From JASHVB01 sp035535035 (lineage in GTDB: Bacteria; Pseudomonadota; Alphaproteobacteria; Acetobacterales; Acetobacteraceae): a stretch of 64,000 nucleotides of DNA. The translations under genes and the position numbers were made by a program. Positions 8,015 to 16,852 of this stretch are shown one piece after another. The notes beneath the pieces were generated by a model. It did no database searches and had not been told where the DNA came from. It saw only the letters and a program-made list of their open reading frames with translations. The stretch covers positions 1 through 64,000 of the forward strand of contig DATLQW010000029.1 of NCBI GenBank assembly GCA_035535035.1, in the 5' to 3' direction. Numbering within the stretch: position 1 is the stretch's first letter; every line of letters starts with the position of its first letter.

Positions 8015-8048
8015 GTCATTGCGAGGAGCGGAGCGACGAAGCAATGAC
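8015..8048. repeat. Short palindromic repeat (REP-like)
   Basis: GTCATTGC at 8015-8022 is perfectly complementary to GCAATGAC at 8041-8048 with an 18-base loop rich in GAG/GCG. This form resembles the dispersed palindromes with CATTGCGAG...GAAGCAATG seen between genes of many proteobacteria. It lies just after xerD and before the ribosome-binding site of the next gene. Confidence 0.55.
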
Positions 8049-8075
8049 GGCGGGGGTGGCAACAGGAGGCGAACC

Positions 8076-9614
8076 ATGCGGCCCGAGGACGTCATCGCTG
8101 ACAGGCGCCGCCCCTATACCGGCGCCGAATACATGCAGAGCCTGCGCGACGGCCGCGAGGTGTATATCGACGGCGAGCGTGTCGCCGACGTCACCGCGCA
8201 TCCGGCATTTCGCAATTCGGTGCGGTCCATTGCCAGGTTGTACGACGCGTTGCATGACCCCGCGCGCCAGGCGGTGCTGACCTGCCCGACCGACACCGGC
8301 TCGGGCGGTTATACGCATCGTTATTTTCGCGTGCCCCGCTCGCGGGAGGATTTGGTCGCGGCGCAGGGTGCCATCGCCGAATGGTCGCGGCTCAGTTATG
8401 GCTGGATGGGGCGCACGCCGGACTACAAGGCGGCCTATACCAACACGCTCGGTGCCAACGCGGAGTATTACGGGCCGTATGCGGGCAACGCGCACGCCTG
8501 GTACAAGCGGGCGCAGGAAACCGTGCCGTTCATGAACCACGCGATCGTCAATCCGCCGGTCGATCGGCACAAGCCGGCCGAGCAAGTGAAGGACGTTTTC
8601 GTCAGCGTGGAAAAGGAGGTGGATGGCGGGATCATCGTGTCGGGCGCGAAGGTGGTCGCCACCTCGGCGGCGATGACGCACTATAATTACATGGGGCAGA
8701 GTTCCAAGACGGCGACCGAGGACCTGGACATGTCGCTGATGTTCATCGTGCCGATCGACGCGCCGGGGCTGAAGCTTTTCTGCCGCACATCATATGAGCA
8801 TGCGGCGGTGCGGAACGGCTCGCCGTTTGACTACCCGCTGTCGTCGCGGTTCGACGAGAACGACGCGATTTTCGTGCTGGACAAGGTGTTCGTGCCCTGG
8901 GAGGACGTGTTCATCTACCGCGATCCGGCGCGCGTGCTGAGCTTCTATCCCCGTTCCGGCTTCATGCCCGGCTTTCTGTTCCAGGGTTGTACCCGTTTCG
9001 CGGTAAAGCTGGATTTCATTTGCGGCCTGTTGAGCAAGGCGCTGCGCTGCACCGGCGGCGACGACGCGCGCGGCAACCAGGTGCTGCTGGGCGAGGCGGT
9101 CGCGTGGCGCAATCTGTTCTGGTCGCTGTCGAACGCCATGGCGAACAATCCGGACCCGTGGAAGGGCGATGCGGTGCTGCCGGAGTTGCGCGCTGCGCTG
9201 GCATATCGGGTGTTCGCACCGGATTGTTATCCGCGCATCAAGGACATCGTCGAGCGCACGGTGACCTCGGCGCTGATCTACCTGCCGTCGTCGGTGAAGG
9301 ATTTCTCCAATCCGGCCATCGAACCGTATCTGCGGCAATATGTGCGCGGGTCGTACGGGATCGGCTACGAGGAGCGGATCAAGGTGATGAAACTGCTGTG
9401 GGACGCGGTGGGTACCGAGTTCGGCGGACGGCACGAACTGTACGAGCGCAACTACGCCGGGGGGTGGGAGGATATCCGGTTACAGACGCTGACCGGGGCG
9501 CAGCGTGGCGGCGACATGGCCGCGATGGAGGCGTTGGTGGATCAGTGCATGGCGGATTACGACACGAAGGGATGGACGGGGGAGACCTGGGTCGGGCCGG
9601 ATGACGCGGGATGA
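8076..9614 (+). CDS. 4-hydroxyphenylacetate 3-hydroxylase family flavin monooxygenase, large subunit (HpaB-like)
   Basis: A 512-residue protein of the HpaB/PvcC family, FADH2-using monooxygenases that hydroxylate phenols, fed by a separate flavin reductase. Family stretches include RRPYTGAEYMQSLRDGREVY at the N-terminus, DTGSGGYTHRYFR, MNHAIVNPPVDR and VLDKVFVPWEDVFIYRD. The start at 8076 is preceded by AACAGGAGG; the open frame upstream covers the palindromic repeat. No HpaC-type reductase gene is nearby, so the enzyme must use a reductase encoded elsewhere. The related 4-hydroxybutyryl-CoA dehydratases carry Fe-S Cys ligands that I do not see here. The true substrate is unknown. Confidence 0.82.
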   Translation: MRPEDVIADRRRPYTGAEYMQSLRDGREVYIDGERVADVTAHPAFRNSVRSIARLYDALHDPARQAVLTCPTDTGSGGYTHRYFRVPRSREDLVAAQGAIAEWSRLSYGWMGRTPDYKAAYTNTLGANAEYYGPYAGNAHAWYKRAQETVPFMNHAIVNPPVDRHKPAEQVKDVFVSVEKEVDGGIIVSGAKVVATSAAMTHYNYMGQSSKTATEDLDMSLMFIVPIDAPGLKLFCRTSYEHAAVRNGSPFDYPLSSRFDENDAIFVLDKVFVPWEDVFIYRDPARVLSFYPRSGFMPGFLFQGCTRFAVKLDFICGLLSKALRCTGGDDARGNQVLLGEAVAWRNLFWSLSNAMANNPDPWKGDAVLPELRAALAYRVFAPDCYPRIKDIVERTVTSALIYLPSSVKDFSNPAIEPYLRQYVRGSYGIGYEERIKVMKLLWDAVGTEFGGRHELYERNYAGGWEDIRLQTLTGAQRGGDMAAMEALVDQCMADYDTKGWTGETWVGPDDAG

Positions 9615-10035
9615 AAGCCGCCGGTACGGAAGCGCCCGCATTGCGTAACGTTGCCGTTACAAACCGAGATGCACTACGTAGTGGTGGCCAACGAGATGAC
9701 GGGTGCGGTCAGGCAAAGTGGGTGGAATGAAATCTGCAGCCGACCCAGCCAAGGAGCCGATGGCACGGACCGCCCATGCCTCGCGGTGTTCCCGCGCGCT
9801 CTCACGAATAGCGAGCGTTCGTTGCCCGGCCACCGACCGTAGAGTCGTCCAGCGCTTTGGATTGAACGGTTTCCAGGCGCCATCCAGGCTTTCGAAGTTG
9901 AGCCGCGCCGCAGCTTCGCCCCGGCCGGTCTTCCATGCGCGCACGACGCCCGGGTGCCGCTCCGCCACCGGCTGGTTACCAATGATCCGGGTGTTCATTG
10001 AACGCTATCCGTCGGGTGCCCTCGCTCGGCACGCG
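9615..10035. other. 421-bp stretch without a recognised gene
   Basis: Open frames exist here on both strands (for example 9657-9998 on minus), but none has a ribosome-binding site, a recognisable domain or protein-like composition that sets it apart. The segment lies between the HpaB-like gene and a small minus-strand gene upstream of higBA. It could be eroded coding DNA; I see nothing specific. Confidence 0.4.
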
Positions 10036-10257
10036 TCAGGACTGCCACAGCATGATGTAGCCATCGCTCATCTCCAACTTTCCGGGCAGTTCGAGGAACT
10101 CCTCCATGGTAACCCGCCGCGCCGGACGCACCGCGTAGCCCCGCATGATGTACCAGGCTTCCAGCGGCGTCAGCGGAAACTCCTTGTCCTCAGGCCAGGG
10201 TTGATAGTCGATGCGGAAATCGACCTTCGGGGTTTCGTCACTTCCACTGTTGGTCAT
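10036..10257 (-). CDS. Small hypothetical protein
   Basis: A 73-residue protein that I do not recognise. Composition is protein-like, with no membrane segment: VDFRIDYQPWPEDKEFPLTPLEAWYIMRGY is rich in aromatics and acidic residues, and EEFLELPGKLEMSDGYIMLW follows. It lies on the same strand as, and about 60 bp downstream of, the higBA pair, so it may be co-transcribed with it. No function can be assigned. Confidence 0.5.
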   Translation of the reverse strand: MTNSGSDETPKVDFRIDYQPWPEDKEFPLTPLEAWYIMRGYAVRPARRVTMEEFLELPGKLEMSDGYIMLWQS

Positions 10258-10316
10258 TGTTCACCCCGCTGCTGTCCAACGCATCGCATCCAATAAACGT
10301 CTATCCCGGCCCGCTG

Positions 10317-10619
10317 TCACGCGCGGGCGCCACCATGCGCCCGATAGCGCGCCACCTTGATTTCGTGTTCGCGCCGGCGTGCCTGCGCCAGGTCATAGGC
10401 CGTCTGTAACCGCACCCAGAGATCGGCGGATGTACCGAACGCCTTCTCCAACCGGATCGCCATCTCGGACGAAATGCCGCTTCGTTCGTTGACCAGACTG
10501 TTGAGTGTCTGACGGGTGACACCGAGCACCCGTGCACCATCGGTGACCGTCAGGCCCAGCGGGACAAGGCATTCTTCGCGGACCATCTCCCCGGGGTGTG
10601 GAGGATTCTTCATCGGCAC
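10317..10619 (-). CDS. higA: HigA-type antitoxin (HTH-XRE)
   Basis: A 100-residue DNA-binding antitoxin. The characteristic opening PPHPGEMVREECLVPLGLTV leads into a helix-turn-helix (GARVLGVTRQTLNSLVNERS) and the conserved ISSEMAIRLEKAFGTSADLW. It binds and neutralises the HigB toxin and represses its own operon. The toxin gene lies 12 bp upstream on the same strand, the toxin-first order typical of higBA loci and reversed relative to most toxin-antitoxin pairs. Confidence 0.9.
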   Translation of the reverse strand: MPMKNPPHPGEMVREECLVPLGLTVTDGARVLGVTRQTLNSLVNERSGISSEMAIRLEKAFGTSADLWVRLQTAYDLAQARRREHEIKVARYRAHGGARA

Positions 10620-10631
10620 CGCCAGCGCGCC

Positions 10632-10913
10632 TCAGCGGTAATCAACAAGATCGACGTCGAACGCATCGCTACCCTCGAATCGAACTACGATCCGCCAGTT
10701 GCCGGACACCGACATCGACCATAAGCCGGCGAGGCCCCCACCGAGGCGATGCACTCGCAAGCCTGGAATCCGGTCGATTTGATCAGGGCTCGCCGCGTTG
10801 TCGAGCAGAAACAAGGCCCGCGCGATGCGCTTCACCTGATCCTGCTTCAACCCGCTTGCATTGTCCTGCTCAAACAGTCGCCGAAGCCCTCGATGGCGGA
10901 CGCTTCTGATCAT
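10632..10913 (-). CDS. higB: HigB/RelE-family toxin
   Basis: A 93-residue ribosome-dependent mRNA interferase of the HigB branch. It starts MIRSVRHRGLRRLFEQD and has the family features ARALFLLDNAASPDQ, LRVHRLGGGLAGLWSMSVSGNW and RIVVRFEGSDAFDVDLVDYR. The start at 10913 matches the usual HigB N-terminus; an in-frame TTG eight codons upstream also exists. It sits just upstream of higA on the same strand and should be transcribed with it and autoregulated by the HigA-HigB complex. It appears intact. Confidence 0.9.
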   Translation of the reverse strand: MIRSVRHRGLRRLFEQDNASGLKQDQVKRIARALFLLDNAASPDQIDRIPGLRVHRLGGGLAGLWSMSVSGNWRIVVRFEGSDAFDVDLVDYR

Positions 10914-10987
10914 CCGCCCGGATGTGTAGCCTGACAATCGTCACTTGTTAAACGGATCGGCGTGCGACAAGGGATCGGCGTGCGGCG

Positions 10988-12265
10988 CTACTCCGCCGCC
11001 GCCATCGCCGGCTGCCGGGAGATGCGCAGCACCAGCAGCGAGGCCAGCAGACACGCCGCGCCGCTGGCCAGGAACGCCAGCATGTAGCTGCCGGTGGCGT
11101 TGCGCACCGCGCCCGCGGCCAGCGCCGCCGCCGCGCCGCCGATCTGGTGGGCGCAGAAGATCCACGACACGATCACCGGGCCGTCCTTGCGGCCGAACAC
11201 CTCGTTGGTCAGCGTCACCGTGGGCGGCACCGTGGCCACCCAGTCCAGCCCGTAGAACACCGCGAACACCGACAGGCTCAGCGTGTCGAACTGGGTGAAC
11301 GGCAGCACCAGCAGCGCCAGCCCGCGCAGCCCGTAATACCAGAACAGCAGCACCCGCGGATTGTAGCGGTCGGTCAGCCAGCCGGAGCAGATGGTGCCGA
11401 ACAGGTCGAACACGCCGAGCGAGGCCATCAGGCCGGCCGCGGCGACCTCGGGGATGCCGTGATCCATGCAGTAGGCGATCATGTGCGTGCCGACCAGCCC
11501 ATACGTGGAGAAGCCGCACACCGCGAAGCTGCCGGACAGCAGCCAGAAATCCGCCGAGCGGCTGCCGCGCGCCAGGCCCTCCAACGCGATACGGAACGGA
11601 TTGGCCGATGTCGGCAAGGTCGGTGCTTCCGCGGTCTCGCCATAGGCGCCAATGCCAACCGACCCGGGGCTTTCCGCCAGCAGCAGCCAGACGAACGGCA
11701 CCAGGGCGAGCACCAGCAGCGACACCGCGATCGGCACGCTGACCCAGCCGAACGACGTCGCCAACCACGCCAGCGCCGGCAGAAACACCAATTGCCCGCT
11801 GGCGTTGCTGGCGGTGAGCAACCCGATCACCAGTCCACGGCGGCGCACGAACCACCGGTTGGCGATGGTGGCGGCGACGCCGAAGCCGGTGGCGCCGGAA
11901 CCCAGCCCAACCAGCACGCCCCAGGTCAGGTAAAGCTGCCAGGGCTGCCGCACGAAGGCGCTGCCGCCCGCGCCGGCCAGCAACAGCACCAGCGCCCCCA
12001 GGATGGTCCACCGGATGCCGATCGTCTGCATCAGCGCAACAACGAACGGCCCCGTCACCCCAAGCAGCAGGATATTGAGCGACACGGCCCCGGAAATCGT
12101 CTCCGTGCTCCAGCCGAAGCTGCGCTGCAACGGCACCAGCAGCACGCTCGGGGCGGCGCGCACGCCGACACCGACCAGGATCACCGTGAAGGCGATCGCG
12201 ACAACGATCCACGCGTAGTGGATGCGGCCGGCGAACAGCCGGGCGAAGCGTTGCGCGGTGGGCAT
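10988..12265 (-). CDS. MFS transporter
   Basis: A 425-residue membrane transporter with about twelve hydrophobic segments and a central hydrophilic loop near residues 190-220. The start MPTAQRFARLFAGRIHYAW is preferred because a GAGGAG sequence lies upstream on the minus strand; an in-frame ATG thirteen codons earlier (12304) would overlap the putative operator. FWLLSGSFAVCGFSTYGLVG and the loop LTDRYNPRVLL resemble the oxalate/formate-antiporter-like and monocarboxylate-type MFS branch. The substrate is unknown. The divergent TetR-family gene about 105 bp away probably regulates it. Confidence 0.85.
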   Translation of the reverse strand: MPTAQRFARLFAGRIHYAWIVVAIAFTVILVGVGVRAAPSVLLVPLQRSFGWSTETISGAVSLNILLLGVTGPFVVALMQTIGIRWTILGALVLLLAGAGGSAFVRQPWQLYLTWGVLVGLGSGATGFGVAATIANRWFVRRRGLVIGLLTASNASGQLVFLPALAWLATSFGWVSVPIAVSLLVLALVPFVWLLLAESPGSVGIGAYGETAEAPTLPTSANPFRIALEGLARGSRSADFWLLSGSFAVCGFSTYGLVGTHMIAYCMDHGIPEVAAAGLMASLGVFDLFGTICSGWLTDRYNPRVLLFWYYGLRGLALLVLPFTQFDTLSLSVFAVFYGLDWVATVPPTVTLTNEVFGRKDGPVIVSWIFCAHQIGGAAAALAAGAVRNATGSYMLAFLASGAACLLASLLVLRISRQPAMAAAE

Positions 12266-12302
12266 CGGGAACGGCACTCCTCGGCGCTTGGTTGCATTCA
12301 GC

Positions 12303-12316
12303 ATGACGATCGTCAT
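12303..12316. promoter_or_regulatory. Palindromic operator candidate for the TetR/MFS divergent pair
   Basis: ATGACGATCGTCAT is a perfect 14-bp palindrome in the gap between the MFS transporter and the TetR gene. TetR-family repressors bind such dyads between divergent genes. A half-site CGCTCGTCATG recurs about 30 bp to the right. Binding is inferred from position and symmetry. Confidence 0.6.
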
Positions 12317-12370
12317 ATGGTCAAGCAAGCGAATATCCGACGCTCGTCATGCGCCCGGGGAATGCTGCGG

Positions 12371-12976
12371 ATGCGAAAAGCGAATGACCAGAAGGCTGAG
12401 ACAAGGCAGCGCATCGCCGACGCGGCGGGGCGGCTGTTCCGCCAGCATGGGATCGACGCGGTGGGCGTCGATGCGATCATGCATGCGGCCGGGCTGACGC
12501 ATGGCGGCTTCTACGGGCATTTCCCGTCCAAGGAGGCCCTGGTGGCGGAGGTTGCCGCCGCCTCTCTGGCACGCGCGGCGGCGCGCTGGCAACGCATCGC
12601 CCGGGCAGGCGCGCCGGGCCCGGCGCTGCGGCAGATCGTCGGATCCTATCTCGACCCGGCACACGTCGCGGAAATGGAACGCGGCTGCGTGCTGACGACG
12701 CTGGGGCCGGAGGTGGCGCGCCGGCCAGAGGCGCGGCCGGCCATCGCGGCCTCGGTGCGCGTGATGGCGGATGCGCTGGGGCGCTGCCTGCCCGCGGGGG
12801 ACGAAGCGTGCGCGCTCTCGGCGCTGTCCACCATGGTGGGCGCGGTGGTGCTGGCGCGTCTGGCCGACAGTCCGGAGCTCGCGGCGGCGATTCTCGCGGC
12901 GGCGCAGGGCGCGGTGCTGCCGCACGACAGCATCTCTCCGGCGCCGCCGGAGAGATCGGCGCGCAGCGCCGGGTGA
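12371..12976 (+). CDS. TetR/AcrR family transcriptional regulator
   Basis: A 201-residue repressor. The N-terminal helix-turn-helix is clear: TRQRIADAAGRLFRQHGIDA, VGVDAIMHAAGLTHGGFYGH and FPSKEALVAEV. The C-terminal ligand domain contains MERGCVLTTLGPEVARRP, which resembles the branch related to AcrR/NemR-like regulators with a Cys in this place. The start at 12371 has GGGGAA eight bases upstream; an ATG at 12362 is also possible. It is divergent from an MFS transporter and most likely controls it and itself through the palindrome between them. The ligand is unknown. Confidence 0.85.
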   Translation: MRKANDQKAETRQRIADAAGRLFRQHGIDAVGVDAIMHAAGLTHGGFYGHFPSKEALVAEVAAASLARAAARWQRIARAGAPGPALRQIVGSYLDPAHVAEMERGCVLTTLGPEVARRPEARPAIAASVRVMADALGRCLPAGDEACALSALSTMVGAVVLARLADSPELAAAILAAAQGAVLPHDSISPAPPERSARSAG

Positions 12977-13099
12977 CGGGCGAATCGCACGGAAAGCCCG
13001 GGCGATCCGCACCTCGCCGGCGTCGCGCCGCTCCGCGACCTGTTGCCGAGACGGTTTTGGACCGTTGCCCCGAGCGCTCGCGTGCCCCACCTTGGCCGC

Positions 13100-14077
13100 A
13101 TGACGGAATCGTGTTTGCCGGGCGCCGGGCGCCGTTCGGGGGTTGCCCTTGCCCTGCAAGGTGGCGGTGCCCATGGCGCCTTCACCTGGGGCGTGCTGGA
13201 CCGGTTGCTCGAGGACGGGCTGCAGGTCGGCGCCGTCTGCGGCGTGTCGTCCGGCGCCATCCTCGGCACCCTGCTGGTGCAGGGTCTGGTCCGCGGCGGC
13301 AATGCCGGCGCGCGCACCGAAATGCGCCGCCTGTGGCAGCGCGTCGCCCAGGCGCACCAGCTCAGCCCGCTGCAGAACGGCCCGCTGGAGCGCTGGCTGT
13401 TCGGCTGGGACCTCTCCAACTCCCTGCTCTGGCAAGGCTGGGAGATGGCCATGCGGCTGTTCAGCCCCGCCCAGCTCAACCCGTTCGGCCACAACCCGCT
13501 ACGCCATCTGCTCTTGGATCTGATCGACCCCGCACTGCTGACCCACCCCGCCGCGCCGCGCCTGACGGTCGTCGCCACCGACGTCGAGACCGGCGAGGCG
13601 ATGATATTCGACAATGCTTCGGTCACCGTGGAGGCGCTGGTCGCCTCCGCCTGCCTGCCCTTCGTGTTCCCCGCTGTGCGGATTGGCGAGCATGCCTGTT
13701 GGGACGGCGGCTATGCCGGCAACCCGCCGCTCGGCCCGCTGCTGATGCCCACACCGCCGGACGAGCTGGTGCTGATCCGCGCCCAGCCCGGGCGCCGTCC
13801 CGGCGTGCCGACGACGCCGATGGAGATCATGAACCGGCTGAACGAGATCGCCTGCCACAACGTGCTCACCGCGGAACTCGCCGCGGTGCCGCCGTCGGTT
13901 CACCTCACCAGCTTCAACGCCGACGCCGCCCTGCGCGACCTGCCGATCTCTTCGAAATTTAATGGTGAGGCCGGGTTCCTGTCCGTGTTATTCGAAGCCG
14001 GCCGCGCCGCGGTGGCGACCCACCGCCCCGCTATACGTCCCGTTGGACCCACCGCCCAGCGCACCGCCGCGGATTGA
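13100..14077 (+). CDS. Patatin-like phospholipase
   Basis: A 325-residue serine hydrolase of the patatin/RssA type. The oxyanion-hole motif is GGGAHGAFTWGVLDRLL, the nucleophile elbow is GVSSGAILG (GxSxG), and the catalytic Asp is in WDGGYAGNPPL (DG[GA]). ASACLPFVFPAVRIG lies between them as usual. No signal peptide is seen, so it acts in the cytoplasm or at the inner membrane face. Many proteobacterial relatives sit beside poly-hydroxyalkanoate genes, but none is here. The start MTESCLPGAGRR is chosen as the last ATG before the conserved core; the ribosome-binding site is weak. A histidine kinase gene follows five bases after the stop. Confidence 0.87.
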   Translation: MTESCLPGAGRRSGVALALQGGGAHGAFTWGVLDRLLEDGLQVGAVCGVSSGAILGTLLVQGLVRGGNAGARTEMRRLWQRVAQAHQLSPLQNGPLERWLFGWDLSNSLLWQGWEMAMRLFSPAQLNPFGHNPLRHLLLDLIDPALLTHPAAPRLTVVATDVETGEAMIFDNASVTVEALVASACLPFVFPAVRIGEHACWDGGYAGNPPLGPLLMPTPPDELVLIRAQPGRRPGVPTTPMEIMNRLNEIACHNVLTAELAAVPPSVHLTSFNADAALRDLPISSKFNGEAGFLSVLFEAGRAAVATHRPAIRPVGPTAQRTAAD

Positions 14078-14082
14078 GCAGC

Positions 14083-15570
14083 ATGAGCCCGCTTCCCGCC
14101 CCGCTCCGGCACAGCCTGTCCACACGGCTGTTCCGCCTGACCATCGTCATCGTGCTGGTGGTCGAGGTGCTGGTGTTCGTCCCGGAACTTGCCCATGAGC
14201 GCCTGCAATGGCTGCACGAGCGGCTGGACGACACGCGGATCGCGTTGCTGGCGGCCGGCAGCCGTCCGGACCAGCCGATCGACCCGGCCATCACCGCCGA
14301 ACTGCTGCGCCGGTCCGGCACCGACTCGATCCGGCTGCAGCGGCCCGGCCACCCGGCGGTGGTGCTCACCGGATCGGAGCCGATGGCGCCCGACCAAACG
14401 ATCGTGCTGCGGCATGAGGATTTTGTCATGCGCACGCTGCGCGCGCTGCGGGCGCTGGCGATCGACCGCCCATCCCGCACGCGGGTGCTGGACAACAGCG
14501 GCGCGCCGCCGGGCACGCGGATCGAGTTCGTTTACCGCGCGCACCAGGAGACCAAGGCCCTGCGCCGCTTCGCCCGCGACTTCGTCTGGGTTTCACTGGC
14601 GGTCGCCTGCATGACCGGCGCCCTGGTCTATGTCGCCGCATCGGTGCTGCTGGTGCGGCCGATGCGCCAGCTCATCGGCAGCATCGCCGCCTTCCGCGCC
14701 GCGCCTGAGCGCTGCCTGCCGCTCGATCCGCGCAACGTCGGCCCGCTGGCGAGCGACGAGATGGCAATGGCGGGCCGCGAACTGGCGGCCATGCAGGAGG
14801 AGCTGCGCGACGCGCTGTGGCGCAACGCCCGCCTCGCGGCGCTGGGCAGCGCGGTCGCCAGGATCAGCCACGATTTGCGCGGCATCCTGGCCCCGGCCCT
14901 GCTGACGGCGGAGCGGCTGCAGAACCACCAGGACGCGGCGGTGCAACGCGCCGGCGACATCCTGGTTCGCACCGTTGACCGGGCCACCGACCTGGTGCGG
15001 CGCACGCTCGACTTCGCGCGCGAAGGCCCGCCGCCGCTGGACCTGGCGCCGGTGGAACTGGCGGTCCTGGTTGATGAGGCGAGCGAAGCGGTGCGCGCGC
15101 CCGGCCGGCCGTTCGCCGTGGTCAACCGGGTGCCGCCGGCGTTGCTGATCGAGGCGGATCGCAACCAGTTCTTCCGCGTGCTGGCGAATCTGCTGCGCAA
15201 CGCCGCCGACGCGGGCGCGCGCTCGGCACTGGTGTCGGCCGAGGCCGGCCGGGGCACCGTGACGATCGATGTGGCGGATGACGGCCCGGGTCTGCCGGAT
15301 GCGGCCCGCGCCGCGCTGTTCCGGCCGTTTGTCCGCAGCACGCGGCATGACGGCGCCGGGCTGGGCCTGGCGATCGCGCGCGACCTGACGCTGGCGCATG
15401 GCGGGGAGATCACCCTGGCATCGTCGGGTCCCGCGGGCACCGTGTTCCGCCTGACGTTGCGCGCCGCGCAGCCGCCCGAGGCGAAGGACCGGGACGGGAA
15501 GTGCCAGGACCCGAAGGACCGGACGACGCCGGCGCACGGCATTGCACCCGCGGCGGGGGCCGACGTATAG
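14083..15570 (+). CDS. Sensor histidine kinase
   Basis: A 495-residue membrane sensor kinase. Transmembrane helices lie at about residues 18-36 and 168-190, enclosing a periplasmic domain of about 130 residues. A HAMP-like segment follows, then the H-box ISHDLRG with His 263, an N-box NLLRNAADAGA, G1 DDGPGLPD and G2 GAGLGLAIARDL. The H-box HDLRG instead of HELRTP is characteristic of one kinase subgroup. No response regulator gene is adjacent, so it is an orphan in this window. It starts five bases after the patatin stop and may be co-transcribed with it. The signal sensed is unknown. Confidence 0.87.
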   Translation: MSPLPAPLRHSLSTRLFRLTIVIVLVVEVLVFVPELAHERLQWLHERLDDTRIALLAAGSRPDQPIDPAITAELLRRSGTDSIRLQRPGHPAVVLTGSEPMAPDQTIVLRHEDFVMRTLRALRALAIDRPSRTRVLDNSGAPPGTRIEFVYRAHQETKALRRFARDFVWVSLAVACMTGALVYVAASVLLVRPMRQLIGSIAAFRAAPERCLPLDPRNVGPLASDEMAMAGRELAAMQEELRDALWRNARLAALGSAVARISHDLRGILAPALLTAERLQNHQDAAVQRAGDILVRTVDRATDLVRRTLDFAREGPPPLDLAPVELAVLVDEASEAVRAPGRPFAVVNRVPPALLIEADRNQFFRVLANLLRNAADAGARSALVSAEAGRGTVTIDVADDGPGLPDAARAALFRPFVRSTRHDGAGLGLAIARDLTLAHGGEITLASSGPAGTVFRLTLRAAQPPEAKDRDGKCQDPKDRTTPAHGIAPAAGADV

Positions 15571-15600
15571 GGCGGCGAGGCATGCCGCGGGAGGCGATCG

Positions 15601-15789
15601 ATGGAACTCAACGAGTGGCTGGTGCTGGTGCTGCTCACCCTGGTCGCCATTGGCGGCCTGTTGTTCTCGGCCGGCTCGGCCGGCGGGTCTGCATCCGACA
15701 TTGGCTTACTTGTGGCGGTTGCGGCCGTGGCCGGTGCCTTCATGCGCATCAAGCAGCATTTCGACCGGATCGACGCGGGCCGCCACTAA
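15601..15789 (+). CDS. Small two-helix membrane protein
   Basis: A 62-residue protein with two hydrophobic segments (WLVLVLLTLVAIGGLLFSAG and DIGLLVAVAAVAGAFM) joined by a Ser/Gly turn and ending in a basic tail IKQHFDRIDAGRH. I do not recognise a family. It ends one base before the methyltransferase gene, suggesting co-transcription. Function unknown. Confidence 0.6.
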   Translation: MELNEWLVLVLLTLVAIGGLLFSAGSAGGSASDIGLLVAVAAVAGAFMRIKQHFDRIDAGRH

Positions 15790-15790
15790 G

Positions 15791-16579
15791 ATGGCGATCA
15801 CGGCGGCAAGCTGGGACCCGGCGCAGTATCTGCGCTTCTCCGATGAGCGGCTGCGCCCGGCGCTCGACCTGCTGGCGCAGGTGAAGCTGGCCGCGCCGGC
15901 GCGGGTGGTGGACCTGGGCTGCGGGGCCGGCAACGTCACCGCCATCCTGCACGAACGGTTCCCGCGGGCCTCGGTGCTCGGGGTGGATGGGTCGCCGGCG
16001 ATGCTGGCGCGGGCCCGCGAGGCGGCTCCGGATTGCCGCTTCGAACAAGGGGATTTCGCGGCCTGGACGCCGCGAGCCGACGAGGCCGCGCCCGACCTGA
16101 TCTATTCCAATGCCGCGTTGCACTGGGTCGGTGGCCACGAGACGTTGTTCCCCCGATTGGTGGCGCTGCTGGCGCCGGGCGGCGTGCTGGCGGTGCAGAT
16201 GCCGGCGATGCACGACGCGCCGCTGCGGCGCTTGCAGAACGAGGTGGCGGCCTACGGCCCCTGGGCCGAGACGCTGCGCGACGCCGGGTTTGCCCGCGGC
16301 ATCCTGCCGGCGGCGGCGTATTACGACCTGCTGCGGCCGCGCGTGGCGGCGCTCGATCTGTGGGAGACGACCTACCTGCACGTGCTGAGCGGCGAGGACG
16401 CGGTGGTGGAATGGGCGGCGGGAAGCAGCCTGCGCCCGTTCCTGGACAAGCTGCCGCCGGAGCTGCGGGCCGGGTATCGCGCGGCCTATGCCGCGGCGCT
16501 GCGGCCGCATTATCCACCCCGGCCGGACGGCGCGACGTTGCTGCCGTTCCAGCGGCAGTTCATCCTGGCGCGGCGGTAA
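15791..16579 (+). CDS. tam: Trans-aconitate 2-methyltransferase
   Basis: A 262-residue S-adenosylmethionine-dependent methyltransferase that would methylate trans-aconitate, an inhibitor of aconitase. The SAM-binding motif is VVDLGCGAGNVTAIL followed by VLGVDGSPAMLARA; further family features are WDPAQYLRFSDERLRPALDLL at the N-terminus, DLIYSNAALHWV, VQMPAMHDAPLR and LPFQRQFILARR at the end. Length and order match the Tam family closely. It is cytoplasmic. The start follows the upstream small gene by one base. Confidence 0.88.
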   Translation: MAITAASWDPAQYLRFSDERLRPALDLLAQVKLAAPARVVDLGCGAGNVTAILHERFPRASVLGVDGSPAMLARAREAAPDCRFEQGDFAAWTPRADEAAPDLIYSNAALHWVGGHETLFPRLVALLAPGGVLAVQMPAMHDAPLRRLQNEVAAYGPWAETLRDAGFARGILPAAAYYDLLRPRVAALDLWETTYLHVLSGEDAVVEWAAGSSLRPFLDKLPPELRAGYRAAYAAALRPHYPPRPDGATLLPFQRQFILARR

Positions 16580-16805
16580 TGTTGCGATGCCGGCGCCTCG
16601 GCGCGACCGGTTCCAAGGCACCTCGCGGGGGTTGCGATGCCCGTGCGGGATCGAAACTCCAGGCCTGAACCCGACCGGGATTGCCTGATCTCGTATGTCG
16701 GCGTGCGCCGGACCGTCGAAGCCGGCTGCGATCGGCCCTTGGAATCGGGCCCCGTCAACAATTGACGCAAGCATAGCCCAAATGCCCTTGGGTGGTATCA
16801 CCGGG

Positions 16806-16848
16806 CGCCCGAAAGACTGACGTACGCGTGCGGGAACCGACTACCATG
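16806..16848. repeat. Copy 2 of a 43-bp dispersed repeat
   Basis: Matches the 43-bp segment at 3850-3892 at 40 of 43 positions, starting CGCCCGAAAGA and ending ACCATG. It lies in the 347-bp gene-free stretch between tam and pheA, directly before two tandem palindromic units. The rest of this gap (16580-16805) holds nothing I recognise. Confidence 0.75.
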
Positions 16849-16852
16849 CCGC

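Noticed and set aside
9657..9998. 113-residue minus-strand ORF between the HpaB-like gene and the small gene upstream of higBA
   Set aside because: No ribosome-binding site, domain or supporting context; overlaps equally open frames on the other strand.
11147..12361. Long plus-strand extension upstream of the TetR start
   Set aside because: It is antisense to the MFS transporter and crosses the operator region; the helix-turn-helix begins only after 12371.
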